DNA of 64,000 nt from Marasmius tenuissimus (taxonomy: Eukaryota; Basidiomycota; Agaricomycetes; Agaricales; Marasmiaceae): positions 161,257 through 225,256 of the forward strand of contig JAQOTA010000037.1 in assembly GCA_029532415.1 (NCBI GenBank). The letters are read 5' to 3'. Position 1 is the first letter of the stretch. Every line of letters begins with the position of its first letter. Under the pieces are notes generated by a model. It saw nothing but the letters and a program-made list of their open reading frames with translations, was not told where the DNA came from and did no database searches. Below are positions 22,640-34,585 of this stretch, in pieces. The translations under genes and the position numbers were made by a program.

Positions 22640-24837
22640 GATAGAAGACAGCTATCGAATCCAACCACTGCGGTCGGAAGGAAATCAAAGGCGAAGAGAT
22701 GGACCACAGGCTTTGATCCCGATACGTTTATGACGAAGTCGTGGAATCGTGGGTGTCCTAGATACCAGCGTGGAACTTGATGTCGAGTTGTAACTTGAGA
22801 CGAGTCCTGTCGTCTTCAGACAGGACAATTCAACGCGGGAGGGACGGTGTAACTCTCCCAAAAGACTAGTATCCGGGTGGTTCGCCCCTCTATATTGCCT
22901 TGTCTTCATCATCGACGACACTCTCTCCAGTCTCAAATTCGTCCAGCTGTGTCATCCTTCTGGCTTCGCCCTCGAGCTGCATCGTCCTATTGCCCTGCTA
23001 CCTGGTAATGGGACGAGTACACCCTCCAACGGTACCCAACAATACCCGGCGTATATAGTGAGGAATGCTGGTAGTGGTGTAGGGGACGTCTGGAAAAAGA
23101 AATGCGAGGACAACCAGCGTGCGACGAATTCGGTGGATTGGAAAATGAGAATGGACGATTCTGGTTAATGTGTGGATAGGCCCTGGCAGTGATATTGTCG
23201 TTGGAAATGCCTACCAGAGTTTTAGCAAGAGATATGAGGCTGAACAGGCGGCCACATACTAGTCATATTCATCGTCTCACTGTCCGTATCTGTCCTCTGC
23301 ATCTGCCATGGTGTGCCGTAGCCTCATTTTCTGCTGACCGCTCTCGTTACCCAGCCTTTTCTGATATCTCTTCGACCTGTTTATCTTCCTCTGTCTCCTT
23401 CCCAACGCATGCATGAATGTTGTCGGAGGACCAGACCGCCCAGGTGCTTTACTTGTGAGACAAATGGTAGGTTATTTAGCGATTGCAGGGCGTATTGTAT
23501 GAGATAGTCCTTGAGAAAAAGAAAGGGTGATGAGCGCAGACTAACGGAAGACGGGGAAGGAAAATACTACATACCTCAGAAATCGCATCTGAACTGATTT
23601 GTAGGGCCGACAGTCTTGAGGATACCCATGGGAACCATTCAAGGTCTTGCTCAGAGAATCTCAGACCTGGATCCACGACGTCGGTTGCTATATTCTCGAT
23701 TCGTTTGGTAGGCCGAGTCTTCGTCGATCTCTGGGGACGTTTACCTACGTCCTTCAGCCTTGTGCGACGTTCCCCAACCCTTCGCTAATTTCCGGAGTTT
23801 TCCAGTGTCAGTCACCATTGGTGAATGGTACGTCTATTGGTGCGATAGATTTGGGTGAATATGGGTCGGGATAGTTCAAGGGAGGACTTGCCCGTGTGAG
23901 TTGACGCCTGAAATTCTTCAGTCTGGATGGGGCGCTACTAGTCTCAACACACGCCATTTCCTCGATATAGGACTGGCAAGAGAGGAATAAGATCGAGTGG
24001 TGAGTGGACCACCTTGAAACGGAGGTGGATTGTCGAGAACGCGGGTGTTGGAGAAAGACCCGCGTCACGTCCAACAAGCGCTCACAACCTCGAACTCGGA
24101 CCGTCATCAACAAACACAACCACCAAAGCCCATCCGCGAGCCTCAAACATCTCCAAGTCAACCAACCGGCAAAAATACCATCTCCATGTAAAGTGGGCGA
24201 CTTAACGGATGAGAGGAGGTTGGGGGCGGATTATGAGATAACATCTCGCCGCTCGCGTTGGCCCGATCTATGGCAATTGGATCCACCTCGACGACAACTA
24301 CTCCGTTCCTGCATCGAATCCTGCGAAGGCATCTCTCAACTCGTCATACTCGTGAATGGTTTCCGCTTCGGAACTGGAGGAAAACCACCGACACCCAGTA
24401 ATCAGCGAAGAAGTTGTCGGATGCATGGTGCTCGCGATCTGGTTTGGATCAAAAATTGATCCAGGTGCGTTTTTTCATCGACCACCTATGGATCAATTTG
24501 TGAACCTTGCCTTCGCAGTTTCCCTCAGAGACTCCACTCCCTTCACCGACTCGATTCCCCGCGTTTGCTCGTTCTCTTCCCTTCCAGTCCGTTACATCTA
24601 TCAATGAATCCTGGACATCACACACGCCCGCCTCTCTTCACCGTCTCTTATCTGTTCTCTAATCGTTGAGGCTCTCCAACAGCTTTCAACGCAACCTTTT
24701 CACTCCGTCAAGTTGCCCTTGAGCCCACTTGGCTCGTTCAATTACCGACGGCGTCCTCATTGCAGTTGACTCGGCAATCCTTGGTCAATCGTTACCTACG
24801 ACGGACATCACTTACGACCTTTACATCCCCGTCATCC
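22640..24837. repeat. Repeat family A copy 3 and GH16 upstream block
   Basis: The first 600 bases match 4430-4990 and 8460-8900. From about 22,890 on, the block runs parallel to 8490-10,527 up to the GH16 start, including a copy of repeat R at about 24,005-24,190. No gene is seen. Confidence 0.5.
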
Positions 24838-24843
24838 TATAAA
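24838..24843 (+). promoter_or_regulatory. TATA-like box of GH16 copy 2
   Basis: TATAAA lies about 60 bp before the ATG at 24902, in the same position as in GH16 copy 1. Confidence 0.45.
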
Positions 24844-24901
24844 TTCCTCCGGCGAGGGCCCCAAGCCGATCCCTTAACGAACATTCAACACACGCACTAT
24901 C

Positions 24902-26658
24902 ATGAAACTCATTCATTCACTCCCTCTCCACCTGCTTCTCCTTCTCGAAGCTTCCATGATACTGCACGTGTCTGCAAGCCAGAGAGAGAGCAACATCCTT
25001 TCACGAACAGTACACAAAGCGCATAGATTCGCAACCCGACATTCCAAGGGCCTCGCTGACGATATCCGAGTAGCTTTCGGTGCCGTGCTGGTCTCGACAC
25101 TAAAGTCCTCGGGTTTGAGTGGTGGGTTGAGATTGTTGTCGAGCAGGGAAGAACAATAATCCGTTCTCGGAAACCCAGTTGTCTATTGTAAATCCGGAGG
25201 AGCCAGACTTGGAGGGTGTAATAGTGGTGGTGGTGGGAGCAGCGGTGCGGGCGGTAGTATGGGCAATGGGAATGGGAATAGTGGCGGTACGAGCATGATG
25301 TCTGGTGGAAGTGGAGGGAATCGTACTGATTCGACCTCGTCTACGTCGCTTGGTGATCGTCCTACGTCTACAGGTGGAGGTGGTGGAAGTGGCGGCAGTC
25401 AGACTACAATGTCGACGTCGACGACGAGCACACAAGCTCCCACAGCAACTCCAGTCAACAATTCGCCATTCAAGATCATTGATTCTCATGTATGTGCTGC
25501 GGAAGTCATTTTCGACCATTATACTCACGTACGTTGTATAGTCTGGAAGCAACTTCTTCAACGGCTGGAACTTTTGGACTTACGGAGATCCTACAAATGG
25601 CATTGTCAACTATATCAACGAAGCTACCGCAGTACGTTCTCTCCCAATTCAACCTAAAACGAATGTCCCAACTCAATGCCTTCCAGCGCGCGAACGGTCT
25701 CCTCGAAATCAACTCTGCCGGTAACGCCGTAATGCGAGTCGAAACCACCCCTCAAGTCTCCGGAAACAGAAGAAGTGTCCGAATCCAGACCCAACTCGAG
25801 ATCGACAAGGGTCTTTGGATCATGGACTCGCTTCACGTTCCCACCGGTTGTGGTACTTGGCCGTAAGCCGCAGTTATCCCCACTCCATATATCAACAATT
25901 CAACTCACCCCTTCCTTATAGCGCATTCTGGACAAACGGCCCCTCCTGGCCCTTCGACGGCGAATTCGACATCTTCGAAGGCGTCCACGACTACTCCGTC
26001 AACCAAGCAACCCTCCACACTGACTCCGGCTGTACCCTCTCCTCCGCCTCCTCCACCACCCTCGGTAATCTCCGGAACCGTCATCACCAAACTCACCTGT
26101 GCCGTCGGCGGTGGGTCCGGAAACGAAGGTTGCGGTGTACGCGCTACGACGGACAAACACCGTTCAATCGGAATGAAAGGTGGAGTTTTACGCTGGGGTT
26201 GATCGATAGCAATGGGATCGCTGTGTGGTTTTTTCCCTCGTGGGTCGATTCCGGGGGATATTGAGAGTGAGGCGCCGTTGCCGTCAACGTGGGGAACGCC
26301 GATGGCGAGGTGGGATGCGGGGAGTTGTAGTCCGGATAGGTATTTTAATAGGCAGGCTGCTATCTTTACCAATACGTTGTGGTGAGTCGACCTTGTGTGC
26401 ATCGAGAGATCCGATCTAACTTTGAACAGCGGTGACTGGGCAGGAGGCGTATGGAATAACGCTGGAGTTCCAGGTCAAGAACAGAGCTGTGCTCAACGAA
26501 CTGGGTTTGCGACTTCCGAGGAGTATGTCCGGAATAACGGTGGTGGCATGTCTGAAGCTTGTGAGTTGGGTTTGTTCTCCTTAGATTCCGCATCTCCTCA
26601 CCGACGACAACCAACAGACTGGGAAGTCAAATCTGTCAAGATCTACCAACGAAAGTGA
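24902..26658 (+). pseudogene. GH16 family glucanase, copy 2, frame breaks
   Basis: This paralogue of the gene at 10,592 has the same layout: leader MKLIHSLPLHLLLLLEASMI, Gly/Ser/Thr-rich linker, then the GH16 domain. The intron at about 25,490-25,541 joins cleanly here to give HSGSNFFNGWNFWTYGDPTNG. The active site GEFDIFEG (25,959-25,982) keeps both catalytic Glu residues. Breaks relative to the family frame are an extra A near 26,065 (GGTAATCTCC), a frame change before GGVYAG (about 26,180-26,200), and an extra T near 26,230. The 5' exon lacks seven bases found in copy 1, but a GTGGGT donor restores the frame. With three small indels it would not give a full-length enzyme as written. If those are base-calling errors, this is the functional copy of the pair. 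Last exons encode GVWNNAGVPGQEQSC and end IYQRK. Confidence 0.65.
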
Positions 26659-27129
26659 CATGACCATCCATACGTTGCCCTGCCCTACATATTATTCACT
26701 CACTTAGATGAACACCCATTTTTATGGAACGGAACTGTGTAGCTGTATCCTATATTTTGCTCGATGCTCGGGTCATGATGTATTTTTGGTTTATTGGGGA
26801 GAATCTATGGTGATTTTGAATATGAATAGCTTGACGACCCCAAGACCTAGTTGCAGAAGAAAAGAGTCGTCTCAAAGTCGTCTAGCCAGTCGTATGGAGA
26901 TTCTTCGGATCGAATTCTTCGCAAGTCTCTCACATTCTTTCCTCGACGTAAGACGTAAGACTGGTGATAGGGTCGATTGAGAGTCAGGTAATGAGTGGAC
27001 TACACTGGAATGGTGGTAGCGACTGTCGAGAACGCAACAGAATCGCGTCTGAACAAGCGCTCGCACAACCTCGAATTTGGACCATCATCAACAAACAACG
27101 ACCAGAGCCGATTCACCCTTCTCCTCTCT
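26659..27129. other. Intergenic with repeat R copy 4
   Basis: This matches the sequence downstream of GH16 copy 1 and ends in repeat R (about 26,990-27,095). No gene is seen. Confidence 0.4.
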
Positions 27130-27950
27130 CATTTCATAGTCGCCGACTCCCGCGGCACGGCCCGCTACTGAAGGCTGCCTTGAAGGCTTGAGCAAGGCCA
27201 GTAAGTTTCTCTCCTACTGGTGACAAACTGTTATGGGCTACTGGTCATACCACTGGTAGTTTCGGCTCCCCTATAGGCTATTCGTCGCCCGGCCTGCGGC
27301 CAGCTCCTCACAGCCTCCCCTCTGGCCCTGCCAGGGCCCGGGCTCTCAGTGGAACAGTCCTGATAAACAAGAGGATCTGCCGCAAAGAGCTTTGAAAACC
27401 TTCGAAGACCAGTGAGGCTGGCTGGCATGCTTCTCAAATGCATTACAGTAAAACACAAAAAAACTAGTTTGCTCGATTAGTGTGGATTGACTCATATGTA
27501 CGAGCTCATACGAAGGCGCGAGTCTTTTTTTCGTGCCTGGGGTTTAAATATGAAACCTTCCTGAGAGGAGCCGCCTGAGTTCAAAGTTGTCTCTTTCACA
27601 GAGGTTGTCCCCCTGGTCGACGAAGTGAACTGGGTTGCGAACTAGAGAGCGCCGTCGCAAACTGGCAGTTGAACTGGACAGAGGAGTGGGAAGACCCAGA
27701 AAGCGGCCGGTCTATGAGCGCCCAAAAAGAGGTCACGTTTCAGTGAATCCAATTTCACGTGTTGGGCGCCTATAGGTCACGTTTTCGTTTTTGATGCCGA
27801 TTTTCGAAGCCCTGATAAAACCCTTCTACTTCCTTACGTCAGTAGCGGGAATGAAATGACAGGCCATCTTCAAACCTACAAACCTACAAAAGCTTGCATC
27901 GAGTACAATTCGAGTTGGCGGACGAGAGGGAGTAAAAATTGTTTTATAGG
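27130..27950. other. Unit-3-specific insertion upstream of NACHT copy 3
   Basis: Between repeat R and the NACHT 5' flank, unit 3 carries about 800 bp that the matching place in unit 2 (about 12,965-13,010) lacks. It includes a GC-rich part (27,280-27,370) and two copies of GGTCACGTTT (27,731 and 27,775). I see no coding frame, terminal repeats or known element. Confidence 0.45.
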
Positions 27951-28030
27951 AGACCATGGCCTCTGTGAGTGGACATGAGACTGCGCTTCAATCAAGTCTC
28001 GACATCCTGAATACAAATACACAGCAAGGT

Positions 28031-28425
28031 TGGGACGACATCGCCCTCCTCTCGTCTCTCGCGGCTTGCATTGGCTGATCCATGGGAATTGGATATCTGT
28101 ATCCTTGTCGACGACACCATTTCCGCTCCCACATTCAGTTCCATCATTGATCAACCAGTGCGTGGGCAATCCTTGCCTGGCCTGACGAGATCTCACCCCT
28201 CCTCTGGCATCACTATCTGCATTCGCCATACCTACGCCGTCGCAACGTGTTCCCCTGCCAGCAGCAAAGTCATCTCCGCCATCCTCTCTGACCCTCCTTC
28301 CAACATTAACCGGCTCCTTATCAGTCTGTCTTTCATAATCATCATCTTCCATTTGTCAAGCTCAGAGGCTTCGCAACCAACATCGCGGAAATTTCTGCCT
28401 TTGTGGCATCCTCAACACCCTGGTC
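28031..28425. repeat. Duplicated 5' flank of NACHT copy 3
   Basis: This is nearly identical to 1-396 apart from single-base changes and a one-base deletion near 28,380. See that entry. Confidence 0.6.
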
Positions 28426-31196
28426 ATGAACACGGACATACACAACCACCAAACTGGCTCGGGCCTGCAGAATAACAACAACGCTGCCGGCACCCAGAAC
28501 GTTAACGTCAGCTTTGCAAACAGCTTCAACACAACTATCGAACCTCGTGAGTTGCTAGCTTTTCGTTCCCGTCGAATATGAAGATGACCATGGGTATGTT
28601 GGTGTAGCACGCAGACTCAAAGCTCTTTGGGACGCAATCGCGGGAGTCGGAGCTTCACATGACGCAGAGCAGCAGTATTTGCGGGGGGAATGTCTTCCTG
28701 GAACTCGCGAGGAAGTTATCAGGATCATCTGGGAGTGGATCCTGTCCAACGGAAGGGAGTTTCCTATTTGTTGGCTTGCGGGAACTGCAGGTGTCGGGAA
28801 AACCGCCATCGCCATAACCATTGCTAAAAAATGTGCAAAAGAACACCGTCTGGCCTCCTCGTTCTTCTTTTTCCGATCCGACCCAAGACGAAACAATCCC
28901 TCAGCTCTCGTACTCACCATCGCACATGGTCTTGTCGTAAAGAGTCCGTCTTGTCGAACTTCGATCAACCGGAGGATCACGGACGACCCGACAATCCTAG
29001 AAGCTCAGATGGAGGAACAATTCCGGGAACTCGTCCTGAAGCCGTACGGACGCCAGACATTTCTTCCACCCCAAAGATTCCAACAACCATCCTTTCGCCA
29101 GAGATGGTTGGGGCGTATACGGAAGCTCCTGGGAAAAGAGGCCCCCAACTTGGTCATCATAGATGGCCTGGATGAATGCGGCGACGAACGAACCCAGAAA
29201 CGGATCCTCTCCATGATCCAATCCGCGTTTCACGGCTCGTCCCATTCTTCATTGCGCTTCCTGATTTGCAGCCGTCCAGAAGCATGGCTTCAGGAAGCCT
29301 TCACTGCCAATCCTCTCTCCAGGTCTTCAAAGTCTATATTATTGAACGAAGAGTTCAGACCCGCGGAAGATATCATGAAGTTCTACCGCCATCAGTTTCA
29401 GGAGATTGTCAGCGACCCCAAATACAACCAAGTCTGGTTTACAAATCCCTGGCCTACGGAGGAGGTGCTTGAGACTCTAGTCAACAATTCTTGCAGCCAA
29501 TTTGTCTATGCAGCAACTGTTTCCAGATTCATTGCGGACACTGATGATCACCCGGTGGATCAGCTTCGCCTCGTTCTCAAAAGTACTCCAAACATTCAAC
29601 CAGGAGCATCACCCTACGAGGCACTCGACACATTGTATAATGTTATACTTACAGCCAACCGTAACCCTGACAAAGTTCACGCCATCCTTGCAGCCGTTGT
29701 TGTCCTTCCGGAGTTGAGGTTGTATGGTATCCACCCAACCCCAGAATTGATCGAGTTGGTGCTGGGTCTGCCCTCCGGACAAGTAGCTTTGAGATTACGA
29801 GGGATGCACTCTGTGCTGAACATCGGTGGTCGGGACGATGAGATTACCGTACACCACACATCGTTCAGGGAGTATCTGGTTGACCGAAATAGGTCGCACA
29901 ATTTCCACATCGACGTCGACACCCAGAAGTATGCCATCGCGCGACAGTGGCTCCAGAACCTGACAACCAGTAAAGTGCTGACTTACAGGTATGAATACCC
30001 TTATCCTCTATTCCGCTCTCTCATGGGTACTGAACTTCTTTTTTGCGTGCATTGATAGCCCCAGTCAACTCTATTCCAAAGGAACTGAGGCCTTCTTCTA
30101 CAAATGGATTCAGCTCTGCACGTCGACTCCCAAACCATCTCGGGGTCTATTGGATGACCTGTGGAATGTCAACATTGCCTCCGCATGTCTGTGGAACTCA
30201 GACTGGGGCAAGTTATTCGAGGAACTGGTACCATGGGTGAGGAAGTATGTGAGTCTGGCCAATTGCTTCCCTCGCTTCCTTGCACCCACTTTTATGCTTA
30301 CATGTATTTATGACCAGGATGGCCCTGAAATCTGCGAAAGCAAGGACAAGAAGGAAGCGGTAGAAAACTACTCGAAGGCTGGCGAGAATACCCTTCTCGA
30401 GGCCAATAGTCATTCATCTTGCGACAACGGCCGATGTCAGGTCGAAGTTCATAGCCGCAAGATGGTCAAGGATAAGGAGGGTTTTGCTCTTGTGCAGCGT
30501 CTTGTGCACAAGTTCCAGAACCGTCCCGGATGTTTTCACCTTGTATGCCCCCCGGATGTGACTCTGCGAAAGAATGTTGTGAATGACCTTGTTATCGTTG
30601 CTACCGGATGTCGATACATTCTTGATCAGGTTGAGTCAGAGCCCACTAATGTTGACAATGTGCGCCTCACAGACTGCCACTGTGATCTCTCTGGAGGGAG
30701 CGAGTCAAGCGATCCACGGCACCTTGCATACCAAGAAGCTTGTAGGCAGCTTGTCAAGGCCTATGTCTCCCTTTTTGAGGAGCTTGCCCAGTGTGGTGCT
30801 GAAGACAGCAAGCCCAATTTCGACTTGGGGGGGTGCTTTGTGAATATGGTGGCCTCGTCACTACTCAAACACTGTCGTCTTGATCAGGAGCTGCTTTTGC
30901 TCTGCCAGATGTTCTTTGGGCTTGCAAAAGGGTGTTTGATGATGCAGATCCCTCTTTTGGGTCTTGAGACACTACGGGAAGAAAGAAAGAATATGTTTAG
31001 GTGGATTGAGGTGAGTATGATCTTTCTGGGTTCTGATTCCCCCTCATCCTTATATTGTACTACAATTGATGGTTTTTTTCTTCAACAGACCTTCCCAGAC
31101 AGATTTGCTGAGGAAGGCAAAGCCTTGGAAGCACAGGTTCTCGCTTTGCCTTGGAAGCAGTGGGCACAAAATCGTGGTGAATCATGGGAAGATTAA
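28426..31196 (+). CDS. NACHT-domain NTPase (fungal NLR-like), copy 3
   Basis: This is an intact-looking copy. Exon 1 encodes MNTDIHNHQTGSGLQNNNNA; after the intron (about 28,547-28,607) the frame continues YLRGECLPGTREE, P-loop GTAGVGKTAIA, FFFFRSDPRRNNPSALVL, Walker B LVIIDGLDECGDE, ICSRPEAW and TVHHTSFREYL. Introns near 29,996-30,056, 30,245-30,318 and 31,012-31,088 lead to the Cys/His-rich C-terminal region. It stops at TAA 31194-31196, about 12 residues earlier than copies 1 and 2, which continue with an acidic SDDSDN-like tail. Up to about 30,320 it is nearly identical to copy 1; beyond about 30,440 it is closer to copy 2 (HSRKMVK, GSESSDP, YQEACRQLVKAY), which suggests recombination or gene conversion. 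Its role would be ligand-triggered oligomerisation as in other fungal NLRs; the ligand is not known. Confidence 0.85.
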
Positions 31197-31238
31197 GATG
31201 ACTCAGATGATCTGCTTGAGTCATGAATTGGTTTGATA

Positions 31239-32866
31239 CATCAGGAAAATCCAGTTAGACTAGTTTATGCCAAATTATGCGTTTGTGTAGTAAGTGGTCC
31301 AATGTTGAATAACGTGTCGAACTTATTTACACCTTCTTCACTTCTTATTCCCACCATTATGCCGTGATAATGAATAATAGTACCTATTCGTACAATTTGG
31401 CATACTTCGCAATAAGGGTTTCATACTCTTGTCAATATAATTGCCACCCAAAGCCAACTAGATGTACACAGACATTCGACGCCGGGGTAACTTTGAGATA
31501 CTCACCGCTCAGCTAAAGCTAAAATTGAGGGTGTGATTGCGCTTGATCACCTTGTGCGCATGGAGCCCACCATCTTTCATTCAGGAGGTTTGTCGCGTAG
31601 GCAAGCGTCAGTGACACACGGCAGCTTTGACCTCACGTATTATTTCAGAGTATTTACCATTGTCCACTTATTCTCCCAACGCCTGCCATTCATGCCATAT
31701 CAGTAGTTGCAAGCAAGTTTGCTTGGAGTCGTAGTGATTGACTGAAGCAGTGGGTTAAAATGTCAAGTCCGACGGCAGGCACTCTGTAATTGGGCCGTGG
31801 GTTGCTGAGTCATGAACTGTGCAGTTTCATCGGCAATCTCCGAAGCCACAATTTTGATCAACAAACAACGCGGTTTTCGCTAAGTCATCTCTCTTCAGCT
31901 CTCCCTTCGTCTGCTTCCTAATTCGTCTTCAACCTTCACAGATTGCGCACGCATGGTAATTTGTCAGAGTATGGATGGGGTGTTAGGTGTGTACATTATC
32001 TTCTTCTCCACGGCCCTCCTGACCATGTCTTTTTTATTTTCAGTATCAACTTGCAGTTGAGGTCCTCGTGAGTCGCCCCCTTCCATTTGCTTCGTACCCG
32101 TCTAATGACTGACACACCCCAAGGCAAAGAGCAACCTCCCCTGATCATTACCTCTCCGACATCTACCACTGGCATTCCAAGCCCATACACGTCTGCAATC
32201 CGCCAACCATTCCTCAAGATTTTGCTGGTAAGTGAGGAGACCCTTGAAGCGTAAACTCTAGCTTACAATTCGTTCCACCCAGGACTCGCAGGATGCCGGT
32301 TGATAGTCGATCGAACCGCTGCCTACAACCAAGGTAAGCAATAGCCTCCCATGTCTGTAGCTATAACTGAACTTACGCACACACAGGTCACTGCGAGTAA
32401 GAGGCGATGGAAGCAGAGATCATGGCGAGAAGAGGTCGAGTACTGCAATTTGTGAACACCACCCTGTCCCGCACTCTGGTTCAACGTCGTAGCAGTGCAT
32501 TCATAGGGACGGTTAGTATATCACCAAATGTAGTAGATAATTGCGAATGATTAATACTTTATATCGTCTTTTTTCTGTCTTTTTCTGTTGAGTATGAGGA
32601 GTAAACGGGTGTAACAAATGCAAGAGTAAGGCAGAGAAAAGCAATTTTGCGTTCTAAACTCGTCATAATAGATGAATCAAAAGTCAATGTGGTTTCAAAA
32701 TTTGGGCCAAGTTATGCAAAAATTATCCTACGTTATAACGGGACATGAGTAGCGAACATAATCCGCGTAATTATGCTCGTTATTCAAAAGTTTGACACTT
32801 TTCGGTACATTTAGAAATCTTATGCCGGGACTCTCCATAAGGTTGCCTATCCCAATTTTCCTCTAG
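31239..32866. mobile_element. Insertion of about 1.6 kb, possible TA-flanked DNA element
   Basis: Copies 1 and 2 run straight from the NACHT stop into GGAAGGTA-type sequence, but unit 3 has 1.6 kb in between. The insert is AT-rich compared with its surroundings. Its ends show a weak inverted match (AGGAAAAT near 31,243 and ATTTTCCT near 32,855) next to TA on both sides, as Tc1/mariner-type elements have. No transposase is seen. Ends and class are inferred by comparing the three units. Confidence 0.4.
32124..32400 (+). other. Possible small spliced reading frame inside the 1.6-kb insertion
   Basis: A frame DHYLSDIYHWHSKPIHVCNP continues to QDFAG, then across a 56-bp GT-AG intron to LAGCRLIVDRTAAYNQG, and across a second intron to HCE and a stop at 32,400. 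A further upstream exon is possible at about 32,043-32,066. Splice signals are good but the start codon is unclear and I know no relative. It may be a captured gene fragment. Confidence 0.3.
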
Positions 32867-32867
32867 T

Positions 32868-33289
32868 AGAGGAAGGTACGGCAACCACACCATGCGCATG
32901 ATGGCTTTGAAGCAAGCTTTGGCACTGACTCTTCTCCTTGATAGTTACTCTCACCTTTGTTGCGACTGTGAACGACCACATTTGCCCGAACAACGGCGGC
33001 AGGGCCACTTCACTCGACGCTACGACCTTCCTCGACATTTACTTTGGTTTAGTGGTGCTGAGGCAAGCTCAGGTTGACCAAGAGAAATCCAGCAAACGTC
33101 GCTCGTTGGGCAGCAGATAAACTTACCTTGTAGTATGCGTCTTCTGCAATACATAGGCTCCTGTGAATGGAATGGCTGACTGTTAAACCTCCCCCTGCCA
33201 GTTGCTGTGCTTGACGATGATGAGCTGGCTACGGTCATGTCGCGATCCCTTTTACTACTACTTCTATCTATTTAGTTGATATGCCTTTC
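32868..33289. repeat. Duplicated spacer after NACHT copy 3
   Basis: This is the counterpart of 3189-3597 and 16,358-16,799, displaced by the insertion. No conserved frame is seen. Confidence 0.4.
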
Positions 33290-34046
33290 TCACGCTGCAC
33301 TAGATACAGCACCTATGGTGCTCCCTTCAATTGTAATAAAGGTAGAGTCCATGCTAGGCTGCCAATTGATCGTGATGGTATTGCTGTGTGGTTTCCCCTC
33401 ATGGGTCGATATCGGCGGATATTGAGGCCGAGGCCTTGAGGCGCTCTTACCACCGACGTGGGGGACCCCGATGGCTAGGTGGGATGCGGGGAGTTGTGGT
33501 TTTGATAGGTTCTTTAAAAATCGGGCTGCTATCTTCGCCAACACGTTGTGGTCAGTAAGACAGGCATGTGTCGTCGAGAGATCGATCGAACGAATGTCAA
33601 ATGGTGACTGGGCAGGAGGCGTATGGAACACACAGGAATTCTTTCATCATGTTCCCTCGTCAATTTAGGCATGACGGAGATGTGACGCATCCTCCCTTCC
33701 TATTGGACCATACGCAAGGAGAACACATGTGAATTGAGGTGCTTTGAGCGCTATTGAAAGTGCGTTAGCAGGGCAGTAGAACGTTGTTAGCGTTGACATC
33801 GGTAGTTCAAAAATTCCCCGACCTTGCTGGACTATCAATCCATAGAGTTTCGCAGGTTTGTCCCCACGATTCAATTAGCGTTGTTTACGACTTGCGAAGA
33901 GTTCTGAGTGTGTCCGGAATAGCGGTGGAGGCATCTCCGAAGCTTGTGAATCGAATTTTCAATCCTCCGAATTCCCACCTCACTGACAATGCCTTTTATC
34001 AACAGACCGGGAAGTCAAATTCGTCAAGATCTGCCAACGAGAGTGA
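33290..34046 (+). pseudogene. GH16 glucanase 3' relic, unit 3
   Basis: Pieces of the GH16 C-terminal part are still visible: GAPFNCNKGR and DRDGIAVWFP near 33,320-33,400, the GDWAGGVWNT segment near 33,605, and near 34,005-34,046 the counterpart of WEVKSVKIYQR. The order matches the relics of units 1 and 2. About 33,640-33,860 holds unrelated-looking sequence in the middle, so this copy carries an extra insertion. It is not functional. Confidence 0.6.
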
Positions 34047-34585
34047 CAAGCTTGATTTCTGGAGTCTGAATATGAACGTGTACCGGCCCCAAGACCTAGT
34101 TACATGAGAAAATCGTCTAGCTAATATCTACGCATAACAAACATCGGACGGGGGCGTGGAATAGTCAACGTTCCATAGGGCGGCTTAAAAAGTACATACT
34201 TCGTGTTGAAACCCGAAGGTTATGCATCACAGGTTGGAGGGTGAGGTATCAGTCGAGCGAAGCAAGACGAGAAAAAAAAACTATACAAGGATCAAGCCAA
34301 CAGGGAAAGAGGAGGCAAGAACGAAGAAGAGACGTAATAATTACTAAGGCCTTATATTGCCTGGAAAAAAACAACCAAGGATCTGTATGCAATGGGAAAT
34401 AAAAGAATGTGTTGTCCGTTAAAAGAATGCACAGTCGAAAGAGAATGGAATAGAGGAAACGAGCCCAAAGAGACAGCAACGACAATCAGAGCAATCGATA
34501 CATGGACAACACAACCCAAGCACCGGGTCTAAGCAAAAACAGAAGAAGACCGTCACCGGGTTATCATCATCTCATCCCTCCCACC
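34047..34585. other. Intergenic, end of the tandem array
   Basis: No gene is seen. This is the border between the NACHT/GH16 array and single-copy sequence. Confidence 0.4.

Noticed and set aside
27130..27950. LTR or solo LTR in the unit-3 insertion
   Set aside because: I could not find TG...CA ends, a target duplication or a polypurine tract. It stays an unclassified insertion.
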